Positions 31,301 to 38,368 of a DNA stretch of 64,000 nt are shown here, piece after piece. The notes under the pieces were generated by a model. The model saw only the letters and a list, made by a program, of their open reading frames with translations, did not search any database and was not told the origin of the DNA. Position 1 is the stretch's first letter; every line of letters starts with the position of its first letter. The translations under genes were made by a program, and so were the position numbers. Where the stretch lies: the NCBI RefSeq assembly GCF_001683915.1, contig NZ_LXTT01000130.1, positions 62,001 to 126,000 on the forward strand, in the 5' to 3' direction. This stretch comes from Allomuricauda sp. CP2A (GTDB lineage Bacteria; Bacteroidota; Bacteroidia; Flavobacteriales; Flavobacteriaceae).

Positions 31301-32677
31301 CTAAAAAATAAGAAGGCCAGCTATATATATGGCACTTCCCACAACCATGAACATCAAGGTGTAGGGCAGTATTTCCCTGGCCTGTAATTTGGTAATCCCC
31401 AATAAAGGAAGGGCCCAAAAGGGTTGCAACATATTGGTGACTTGATCCCCGTAGGCCAAAGCCATGATGGCCTTGGGCAGCGGAACCCCCAACTGTAAGG
31501 CAGATTGTAGCACCAACGGTCCTTGAATAGCCCATTGACCTCCTCCGCTGGGCACAAAAATATTAACGAGCCCCGCACTTAAAAAAGTGAAAATGGGCAA
31601 TGTTGTTGCCGTGCTGATGGAGACAAAAAAATCTGAAATGGTATTGATCATCCCACTTCCAGCCATTATGCCCATAATCCCAAAATACAGCGGGAACTGA
31701 ATCAGGATTCCAGCGGTATCGCCAATGGCTTCCTCAACCGCCATTAAAAAGCTTTTAAAACTGCCATGGAGTATAACGGCCAACCCCAACATAAAAAAAT
31801 TGAGCATGTTCGGGGTGATGTTCAGCGTTTGGAGCGCAGGTAGATATTGCACTAAAAAAGCGAGTAAAATCAAAAAGCCAAATACGGTTGAGGTCCATGG
31901 GGAATAATCCAATTTTTCTGCGCCTTGCAAATGCTTCCCTTCCGCTGATTTGAATTGGTAGCCCTTCAAATCGGTGGTCGTGGTACTGGTCTTTTTGCTC
32001 AGGTAATAGGCCAGACCGGTAATGGAAAGGGACACCACGGCAAACAAAATGAGGTTCCAATAGCTAAAAACGGTAAGGGCCGTGGAAATGGTATCGGGCA
32101 AGCGGGCCAATACATCGCTACTGGCATTATTCTCCAACAAGCCCTTCAAATGACCGGCCTCAGCAACTTTTATGGGAGCCGAACCACTGATTCCACCGTG
32201 CCAGACCATTAAACCGGAGTATCCGCAGGCACCCACCAGTGGATAATTGATGGAAATATTGTGGGTTTGGGCATATTCTCCCACTTTTCGGGCCAAAATC
32301 GCCCCAAAAATAAGCCCCAATCCCCAATTAAAGAATGAAACCAAGAGCGTGGGCAGTATCACCAATATTGTGGCACTGGATGTGTTTTTAACCAAACTGG
32401 TGATTCGCAGAATCAACCGCTCCATGGGTTTGCTCAGCACCAACACGTGGCCCAGCACCAGAATGAGCATCATCTGGTAGGCAAATACCAAAAGCCCATT
32501 GTTCCAGATACCATCCTCCCAATACGAAAGAATGGCTATGAAATGGTTTCCATCGGAACTGTTGTCCGTAAAAACCAATGCCAGTACCATTGTGAGCACG
32601 GTAAGTAGCACCGCAATGGTGAATGGGGAGGGCATATACCTCCTAAAAATACGTTCTATGACCTTGGTAAGGTCCAA
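31301..32677 (-). CDS. AtoE-family short-chain fatty acid transporter
   Basis: 458 residues and about twelve hydrophobic segments. Matches the AtoE/TIGR00366 family of short-chain fatty acid transporters of the inner membrane: FRRYMPSPFTIAVLLTVLTM at the start, FNWGLGLIFGAILARKVGE, PLVGACGYSGLMVWHGGISGSAPI and FVPSGGGQWAIQGP, all family signature stretches. Substrate inferred as acetoacetate or butyrate-like acids; CoA-transferase genes are not adjacent. Nine bp downstream of the DUF3127 gene. Confidence 0.88.
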   Translation of the reverse strand: MDLTKVIERIFRRYMPSPFTIAVLLTVLTMVLALVFTDNSSDGNHFIAILSYWEDGIWNNGLLVFAYQMMLILVLGHVLVLSKPMERLILRITSLVKNTSSATILVILPTLLVSFFNWGLGLIFGAILARKVGEYAQTHNISINYPLVGACGYSGLMVWHGGISGSAPIKVAEAGHLKGLLENNASSDVLARLPDTISTALTVFSYWNLILFAVVSLSITGLAYYLSKKTSTTTTDLKGYQFKSAEGKHLQGAEKLDYSPWTSTVFGFLILLAFLVQYLPALQTLNITPNMLNFFMLGLAVILHGSFKSFLMAVEEAIGDTAGILIQFPLYFGIMGIMAGSGMINTISDFFVSISTATTLPIFTFLSAGLVNIFVPSGGGQWAIQGPLVLQSALQLGVPLPKAIMALAYGDQVTNMLQPFWALPLLGITKLQAREILPYTLMFMVVGSAIYIAGLLIF

Positions 32678-32686
32678 TGCTGTGGT

Positions 32687-33064
32687 TTAGAAGGGTAGAT
32701 CATCGTGGTCTTCCTCATTGAGGTCATCAGCAGGTTCAAAGGCTTCCATGGGCGGAACCGGGGGCATGTTCTCGGTGTTGGCTTCAGACTGAAGGTTTTC
32801 GATGCGCCAACCTTGAATGGAGTTGAAATATTTGGTCTCTCCCTGTGGGTTCACCCATTCCCTTCCTCTCAAGTTTATACTGATTTTCACCATTTGCCCT
32901 ACGCTGTAATTGTTCAGCAAATCACATTTATCTTGTACAAACTCCACCAAAATATGTTGTGGGTATTGTTCTTCGGTTGTAACGACCACCTCTCTTTTTC
33001 GGAAACCGTTGTTTCCGTAGGTTTTGGTCTCATCTATCATTTTTATTCTTCCCTGAACTTCCAT
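32687..33064 (-). CDS. DUF3127 OB-fold-like protein with SSB-type acidic tail
   Basis: 125 residues. Matches DUF3127: EVQGRIKMIDETKTYGNNGFRKREVVVTT and VGQMVKISINLRGREWVNPQG, a sequence with OB-fold character. After a proline- and Glu-rich linker (MPPVPPMEAFEP) the protein ends DLNEEDHDDLPF, the same kind of tip (DDLPF) that ends the SSB protein in this window. Such tips recruit DNA-repair and replication partners. The role of DUF3127 is unknown. A TACATTTG promoter box is 23 bp before the ATG. First gene of the operon with the fatty acid transporter and aat. Confidence 0.82.
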   Translation of the reverse strand: MEVQGRIKMIDETKTYGNNGFRKREVVVTTEEQYPQHILVEFVQDKCDLLNNYSVGQMVKISINLRGREWVNPQGETKYFNSIQGWRIENLQSEANTENMPPVPPMEAFEPADDLNEEDHDDLPF

Positions 33065-33087
33065 GTACGCTAATTTTCAATGAATTT

Positions 33088-33095
33088 CAAATGTA
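33088..33095 (-). promoter_or_regulatory. -7 box (TACATTTG) of the DUF3127 operon
   Basis: Minus-strand TACATTTG lies 23 bp upstream of the DUF3127 ATG at 33064. A TTG stands only 14 bp further upstream, slightly too close for the usual spacing. Confidence 0.4.
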
Positions 33096-33188
33096 CATAA
33101 AATGATGTCCAATGGAAACCCAAGTTTATCACGAAGTATCAACATATTTTTCATTTTCCGCTATCTTTAATCACAATTCCATTAAAAA

Positions 33189-34334
33189 ATGAACTTTAGC
33201 CCAAAGCGAAAAGCTTCCAATATCATCATGCTGATTTCGGCTTTTATTATTGTTAGCCTGATTTTGTGGAACACCAATAGCTTTTTTAGGAAGTTCAAGG
33301 AGGAAGAACGATTAAAAATGGAAATTTGGGCCACGGCGCAATCGGAACTCATTCAATCTTCCGTGGATCAAGAGCTGGGCAACCTGACCTTGAAGGTCAT
33401 GGGCAACAACACTTCCACCCCCATGATCTTGATGAACGAGGAGGGATCCTACAAAACCCATAACATTCCTGAGGAAAAGATTTCCGATAGTAGTTATATC
33501 AAGAAAAAGGTGCAGCAGTTCCGCAACGAAAATGAACCCATTGAGATCATTCAGGATGGAGAACTTTTGGAGACTTTGTATTACGGAAATTCCGAGGTTT
33601 TGAACAAATTGAAGTACTACCCCCTTGCCCTGTTGTTGATCATCTTTTTGTTTGCAGCGGTCATTTTCTTTTTCTTCCGAACCAACAAAGCATCGGAACA
33701 GAACAAACTTTGGGCAGGTATGGCCAAGGAGACAGCCCACCAAATCGGTACCCCATTGACATCGCTTTTGGGCTGGAACGAGTTGTTGAAGTCGGAGGAC
33801 ATCAATCCAGAAATCACTATGGAAATTGCCAAAGACATAGATCGATTGCAAACCATTACGGAACGGTTCTCCAAAATTGGGTCCATCCCCGAACTGGAGG
33901 TGCACGATATTGTGGAAGAGACCAAGAAGGCGTATGAGTATTTAAAGAAACGAAGTTCCAAGCTGATCCACTTTTCCTTTAGCTCCAATGTTGATGAACT
34001 TTATGTGCTTTTAAATCCCCCTCTGTACAACTGGAGCATTGAAAATTTGGTGAAAAATGGCATTGATGCCATGAAAGGAAAGGGAAATATTGCCATCCAA
34101 ATTGATAAAAAAGGCCAAAATGTTAATATATTGGTTTCGGATACGGGGCACGGTATCCCAAAAAGTGATTTTCAAAACATCTTCAGTCCGGGGGTAACCT
34201 CGAAAAAAAGGGGATGGGGATTGGGACTTTCATTAGTAAAAAGAATTGTGGAAGAGTACCATAAAGGAAAAATTAAAGTACTTTCGTCCAGTAAAGAAGG
34301 AACAATCATGCAAATTTCGCTAAGAGCAAAATGA
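33189..34334 (+). CDS. Sensor histidine kinase
   Basis: 381 residues. Two transmembrane helices (IIMLISAFIIVSLILW at 13 and PLALLLIIFLFAAVIFFFF near 145) flank a periplasmic sensor of about 110 residues with no known fold. The cytoplasmic part has the phosphorylated histidine in KETAHQIGTPLTSLLGW and the ATPase domain with SIENLVKNGIDAM (N box), VSDTGHGIP (G1) and RGWGLGLSLVKRI (G2). No response regulator gene follows, so it is an orphan kinase in this window. Followed 10 bp later by a zinc-ribbon membrane protein. Confidence 0.9.
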   Translation: MNFSPKRKASNIIMLISAFIIVSLILWNTNSFFRKFKEEERLKMEIWATAQSELIQSSVDQELGNLTLKVMGNNTSTPMILMNEEGSYKTHNIPEEKISDSSYIKKKVQQFRNENEPIEIIQDGELLETLYYGNSEVLNKLKYYPLALLLIIFLFAAVIFFFFRTNKASEQNKLWAGMAKETAHQIGTPLTSLLGWNELLKSEDINPEITMEIAKDIDRLQTITERFSKIGSIPELEVHDIVEETKKAYEYLKKRSSKLIHFSFSSNVDELYVLLNPPLYNWSIENLVKNGIDAMKGKGNIAIQIDKKGQNVNILVSDTGHGIPKSDFQNIFSPGVTSKKRGWGLGLSLVKRIVEEYHKGKIKVLSSSKEGTIMQISLRAK

Positions 34335-34344
34335 ACAGTGAACC

Positions 34345-34695
34345 ATGTCAAAGGAAAAACAAATTGTAATAAAGGACGCTGACATTACCAATAACTGCCC
34401 CGAATGTTATAACCAAGAATTGAAGCTTACCTTTTACCAAAAACATACTTTAAATCCATTTTATCACAGGACCACCGGCGAGGTGACGCACGAGATAAAG
34501 TGCAAGAAATGCCATTCCATCATTTATCCGGTAAACTGGACCCCAGACATTGAGCGGGTCTTCGACTATTACAATAAACTGGTGCGGCCAGACCGACCTT
34601 CGGTGCGGTTCACCACCCTATTTTTTATTCTCCTCATTTTGATTTTGTGCCTAGCGGGTGCTGCGGTCTATTTTTATTTGGAAGGGCTTATTTAA
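34345..34695 (+). CDS. Zinc-ribbon membrane protein, hypothetical
   Basis: 116 residues. Contains a likely four-cysteine zinc ribbon: CPEC near residue 18 and CKKC near residue 53, spaced as in treble-clef or ribbon folds, followed by a C-terminal transmembrane helix (FFILLILILCLAGAAVYFYL). The N-terminal zinc part is predicted cytoplasmic. No family name recognised. Ten bp behind the histidine kinase gene, suggesting a joint operon, and 8 bp overlapping the convergent HIT gene. Confidence 0.7.
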   Translation: MSKEKQIVIKDADITNNCPECYNQELKLTFYQKHTLNPFYHRTTGEVTHEIKCKKCHSIIYPVNWTPDIERVFDYYNKLVRPDRPSVRFTTLFFILLILILCLAGAAVYFYLEGLI

Positions 34696-35080
34696 GCTGC
34701 TCCCTGATTTTGTCCGCAATGGCCTCAAACTCTTTGGCTTCCAAGCTTTCTTTATGTTGAAATGTTGCATTTTTCATGCTGTGTAGCGGAATAAGGTGCA
34801 CATGCACATGGGGCACTTCCAAACCAATGACGGACATTCCCACACGCTTGCAATCCACGGCGGCCTCAATGGCCTTGCCCACTTTTCTGGAAAAAGCCAT
34901 TAGTTTCATGTAGGATTGCTCATCCAAGTCCAAAATCTTGTCCACTTCTTTTTTGGGAACACATAGCGTATGCCCTTTGGCATTGGGGTTGATGTCCAAA
35001 AAGGCAAAATTATCGTCGTCCTCTGCAATTTTATAACAGGGAATTTCTCCATTGATGATCTTGGTGAAAATACTGGGCAT
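34688..35080 (-). CDS. HIT family hydrolase
   Basis: 130 residues. Histidine-triad nucleotide hydrolase/transferase with the triad HVHVHLIP near residue 97, and N-terminal IFTKIINGEIPCYKIAEDD typical of the Hint branch that cleaves phosphoramidates of AMP. Cytoplasmic. Lies after greA with a terminator between, an order found in many Flavobacteriia. Confidence 0.92.
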   Translation of the reverse strand: MPSIFTKIINGEIPCYKIAEDDDNFAFLDINPNAKGHTLCVPKKEVDKILDLDEQSYMKLMAFSRKVGKAIEAAVDCKRVGMSVIGLEVPHVHVHLIPLHSMKNATFQHKESLEAKEFEAIADKIREQLK

Positions 35081-35095
35081 GTCAGCTTGGTTTTA

Positions 35096-35124
35096 AATAA
35101 AAAATCCTGTCGGGTGACAGGATT
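35096..35124 (-). terminator. Terminator of greA
   Basis: AATCCTGTC-GGGT-GACAGGATT is a perfect 9-bp stem-loop; on the minus strand a TTTTTTATTT tail follows. It lies 24 bp after the greA stop, so it may attenuate transcription into the HIT gene. Confidence 0.8.
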
Positions 35125-35147
35125 AAATATAGGCATTCTATAAACTT

Positions 35148-35624
35148 TTAATTACGTGTGATCTCCAAAATCTCCAACTTTAACGTTCCGTTGGGCACTT
35201 TGATTTCGGCCACATCACCTACGGATTTTCCCAACAGCCCTTTTCCAATGGGTGAGGTCACCGATATTTTACCCGATTTTAGGTTTGCCTCACTTTCGGC
35301 CACCAAGGTATATTTCATCTCCATGCCATTGGCCTGGTTTTTTAATTTCACTGTGGACAATACCAATATCTTTGAAGTATCCAACTGGGACTCGTCAATC
35401 AATCTGGCGTTGGACAAGGTTTCTTCCATCTTGGAAATCTTCATCTCCAAAAGACCTTGGGCCTCTTTGGCAGCATCATATTCCGCATTTTCGGACAAAT
35501 CACCTTTGTCCCGCGCCTCTGCTATGGCCTGCGAAGCTTTGGGGCGTTCCACATCCTTTAGATGGTTTAGCTCCTCTCTCAATTTTTTTAATCCCTCCGC
35601 AGTATAATAAGATACTTTGCTCAT
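35148..35624 (-). CDS. greA: Transcription elongation factor GreA
   Basis: 158 residues, normal size. N-terminal coiled coil (YYTAEGLKKLREELNHLKDVERPKASQAIAEARDKGDLSENAEYDAAKE) with the two acidic residues at its tip, and a C-terminal FKBP-like domain (TSPIGKGLLGKSVGDVAEIKVPNG). It restarts backtracked RNA polymerase by stimulating transcript cleavage. Divergent from the Rieske-like lipoprotein gene; the intergenic space has a long hairpin. Confidence 0.95.
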   Translation of the reverse strand: MSKVSYYTAEGLKKLREELNHLKDVERPKASQAIAEARDKGDLSENAEYDAAKEAQGLLEMKISKMEETLSNARLIDESQLDTSKILVLSTVKLKNQANGMEMKYTLVAESEANLKSGKISVTSPIGKGLLGKSVGDVAEIKVPNGTLKLEILEITRN

Positions 35625-35704
35625 ATCGTCACATTTTTATGCAAAAGAGCATTGAAGAAAATCAAAAAAATTTCCCCAATGGTCTTGTTCTCTACAAATA
35701 CAAA

Positions 35705-35751
35705 AAATCCTCAACGATCACCATGCCTAACATGGTTTTTAGCGAGGATTT
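35705..35751. repeat. Extended hairpin upstream of the Rieske-like gene
   Basis: AAATCCTC (35705-35712) pairs with GAGGATTT (35744-35751), and an inner CCATG/CATGG pair surrounds CCTAA. The two stems are separated by unpaired 8-base arms. It stands between divergent greA and the lipoprotein gene, where no terminator is needed, so it could be a cruciform, a regulator site or an RNA leader structure. Confidence 0.45.
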
Positions 35752-35810
35752 AACGCAAATATAGGTAATTTTTGATCAACTTTGTGCAGCGATGAATTGA
35801 AATCCAAACC

Positions 35811-36254
35811 ATGAAGCACATTTGGGGCTGCGTCCTACTTATAGTTCTAATTTCCTGTAGTTCAGACAATACCAACAGAAATCCCTATCTTCAAGAGGTA
35901 GGTTTTAGGTTTGATATGAACCTAAATCTTCCGCTCTATAATGGGTTGAACACCATTGGGAACCCCGTTTATGTGGGAAATAATGGGGTGGGCACCCGAG
36001 GAGCTTTTGTAATGAGAGCTGGATTGAGCGGCTCCCAATTTGTTGCATGGGAAGCCAGTTGTCCCAACCATACCCCCAACAATTGTTCTACTATGGACAT
36101 TGATGGCCAAAATGTGGTCTGTGACTGCGAAGGCTTTACCTATAATCTCTTTACGGGACAGCAACTGGATCGGCCCGATGATGGCAAAAGATACTACGAC
36201 CTTCTTTTTTACCGGGCCACACAAAGCGGAAATACAGTAACCATATCCAACTAA
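35811..36254 (+). CDS. Rieske-like lipoprotein with altered cluster ligands
   Basis: 147 residues. Lipoprotein signal MKHIWGCVLLIVLISC (Cys 16). The domain has the Rieske layout, with two ligand loops CPNH (84-87, plus C92) and CDCEGFTYNLFTG (C104, C106), but the second loop lacks histidine, and the first loop is CxxH instead of CxH. A standard 2Fe-2S Rieske centre therefore looks impossible; another metal or a structural site is possible. Sits 9 bp before an aldo/keto reductase gene. Found in my memory as an unnamed family in Flavobacteriaceae near greA; no function assigned. Confidence 0.7.
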   Translation: MKHIWGCVLLIVLISCSSDNTNRNPYLQEVGFRFDMNLNLPLYNGLNTIGNPVYVGNNGVGTRGAFVMRAGLSGSQFVAWEASCPNHTPNNCSTMDIDGQNVVCDCEGFTYNLFTGQQLDRPDDGKRYYDLLFYRATQSGNTVTISN

Positions 36255-36263
36255 TAATTTAAT

Positions 36264-37250
36264 ATGCAATACAGAAAACTTGGAAAAACCGGACTTAACG
36301 TCTCTGAAATCTCTTTGGGAACATGGCAAGTGGGAGGCAAATGGGGTTCCGGTTTTGATGATTCCCTAGCAGAACGCATTATCAACGAGGCCATTGATGC
36401 CGGCATTAATTTTATAGACACCGCCGATGTATATGAAGCGGGCGCCAGTGAGGCTGCCGTAGGCAGAGTGGTAAAATCAAGGTCTGAAGATATTTACGTG
36501 GCCACCAAATGTGGGCGGCAGATCAATCCCCATGTCAATGAAGGCTATACCGTAAAAGCATTGCGGAAGTATGTGGAGGATAGTTTAAAAAATTCAGGCT
36601 TGGAGTGTTTAGATCTTATTCAATTGCACTGCCCCCCAACCGAAGTGTACTACAGACCCGAAATCTTTGAGCTTTTTGACCGCTTAAAGGATGAAGGCAA
36701 GATAAAAAACTTGGGGGTGAGCGTTGAAAAGGTTGAGGAGGCCCTTAAAGGCATGGAATATCCAAATGTGACCACGGTACAGATTATTTTCAACATGTTT
36801 CGGCAACGCCCTTCAGAGCTATTTTTTGAACAGGCCAAGAAAAAGGATGTCGGAATCATAGTTCGAGTACCCTTGGCGAGTGGCTTGCTCACGGGTAAAT
36901 TTTCTTCCAACTCCACTTTTGAAAAGGACGACCACCGCTTTTTCAACCGTGAAGGTGCTGCTTTTGACAAGGGCGAAACGTTTTCCGGGATTCCTTTTGA
37001 ATTGGGATTGGAAGCCGTGGAGGAACTCAAACAGCTATTTCCAAATCATGAAAATTTGGCACCAATTGCCCTACGTTGGATTTTGGACTTCCCTGAGGTG
37101 AGTTGCATCATTCCAGGAGCATCGAAAGCAGAGCATTTACATTCCAATCTGAAGGCCACAACGTTCCCAGCACTTACAGCCGAGCAGACCCAAGGAGTCA
37201 AGGCTATTTACGAGAAATACATTAAAAAAGAGGTACACCAACTTTGGTAG
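36264..37250 (+). CDS. Aldo/keto reductase
   Basis: 328 residues. NADPH-dependent (beta/alpha)8 barrel reductase: MQYRKLGKTGLNVSEISLGTW at the start, catalytic Asp/Tyr in DTADVYEAGASE near 53-60, Lys in VATKCGRQ near 84 and His in DLIQLHCPP near 118, then the cofactor-binding IIPGASKAEHLHSN near the end. Substrate not predictable; resembles the YghZ/Tas group that handles sugar-like aldehydes. Ends 7 bp from the convergent Gfo/Idh gene. Confidence 0.92.
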   Translation: MQYRKLGKTGLNVSEISLGTWQVGGKWGSGFDDSLAERIINEAIDAGINFIDTADVYEAGASEAAVGRVVKSRSEDIYVATKCGRQINPHVNEGYTVKALRKYVEDSLKNSGLECLDLIQLHCPPTEVYYRPEIFELFDRLKDEGKIKNLGVSVEKVEEALKGMEYPNVTTVQIIFNMFRQRPSELFFEQAKKKDVGIIVRVPLASGLLTGKFSSNSTFEKDDHRFFNREGAAFDKGETFSGIPFELGLEAVEELKQLFPNHENLAPIALRWILDFPEVSCIIPGASKAEHLHSNLKATTFPALTAEQTQGVKAIYEKYIKKEVHQLW

Positions 37251-37257
37251 CCCATTT

Positions 37258-38259
37258 TTAATGTGCACCCAAAATCCGATCCATGATCCAACTGGTGTGC
37301 AATGCTGATTTTCCGAGGGACGGATGTTCACCATTGCCCAGAAAATGGTTTTTGATGTTTTCCACATGATGCTGTTGCACGTGTTCTGGATGTGGAATCT
37401 CCAATACTTGATGTCCAGCCGCATTTCTTAATTCAACTGGGGCCTCATCGAGTACGGCAAAGGTTATGGTCCCTTCGGAACCCAATAGTTCAACCTTGTC
37501 CACCCGATCATGGGTGCCAAAATTCCAAACACCCTCCCCAGTGATACCATTGGCATGCATCCATGAACCCGAAATGGCATCATAAGCGGTGTACAGCCCT
37601 TGTTGATTGGTGGCAACTCCCTGTGTTTTTTGGATATCACCCAGCAAAAAAGTAAACAGGTCGAGACCGTGACTGGCCAAATCATCAAAATACCCTCCTG
37701 GGGCCACGGTTTTATCCGTTCGCCAGTTGTATTCCCCGCTCAAATCAACTTTGTTGGGCGGTTGGGTCTTTTGCCAATGGATATGGCGCACTTCACCTAT
37801 CCGGTTTTCTTCCAGCCACTGTTTTATCTGGAGAAAACGGGGCAATGACCGTCGGTAATAGGCAACAAAAAGTGGAATTCCCTTGGATGCAAAGGCCTCA
37901 TAAATTGCCAAACTGTCCTGATAATTTGGGGCCATGGGCTTTTCAATACAACAGGGTTTTCCTACCGCCGCCACTTGAAGTGCATACAATTTATGGGTGT
38001 CAGGCGGAGTGGCGATATAAATGGCATCAACATTGGGGTTATCAATGACCGCTTTGGCATCGGTGGTCCATTGTGCTACGCGGTGCCTTTTTGCATAGTC
38101 TTCCACCTTTTGTGCATCGCGCCGCATTACCATATAGACTTCAAAACCAGAAGTTTTTTGATAGGCGGGTACGCTTTTCTTTTCGGCCACACTTCCACAG
38201 CCAATCACGCCCCATCGCAAGGGTTTATCTTCAGAAAAAAGAAAATGGGATTCTGTCAT
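37258..38259 (-). CDS. Gfo/Idh/MocA family oxidoreductase
   Basis: 333 residues. N-terminal Rossmann domain RWGVIGCGSVAEKKSVPA and the family motif GKPCCIEKPMAPN, with Lys of EKP as catalytic base, then the C-terminal alpha/beta substrate domain. Acts on sugars, inositols or similar polyols with NAD(P); the exact substrate is unknown. Single gene; a 7-of-8 TACATTTA box lies just upstream of the ATG. No signal peptide. Confidence 0.9.
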   Translation of the reverse strand: MTESHFLFSEDKPLRWGVIGCGSVAEKKSVPAYQKTSGFEVYMVMRRDAQKVEDYAKRHRVAQWTTDAKAVIDNPNVDAIYIATPPDTHKLYALQVAAVGKPCCIEKPMAPNYQDSLAIYEAFASKGIPLFVAYYRRSLPRFLQIKQWLEENRIGEVRHIHWQKTQPPNKVDLSGEYNWRTDKTVAPGGYFDDLASHGLDLFTFLLGDIQKTQGVATNQQGLYTAYDAISGSWMHANGITGEGVWNFGTHDRVDKVELLGSEGTITFAVLDEAPVELRNAAGHQVLEIPHPEHVQQHHVENIKNHFLGNGEHPSLGKSALHTSWIMDRILGAH

Positions 38260-38368
38260 AGCCTATAAATGTACAGAATCCCATTAAAAATAGTCAAGGC
38301 AACTCAGTTCTCAACACAAAATTCTTTCAGAATTTTACATTAATTGACAGTTTTCTTTTTGACAATCC

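Noticed and set aside
38318-38336. AAAATTCT-TTC-AGAATTTT hairpin behind the TonB receptor as a terminator
   Set aside because: Perfect but AT-only stem without a convincing T run; too weak to annotate.
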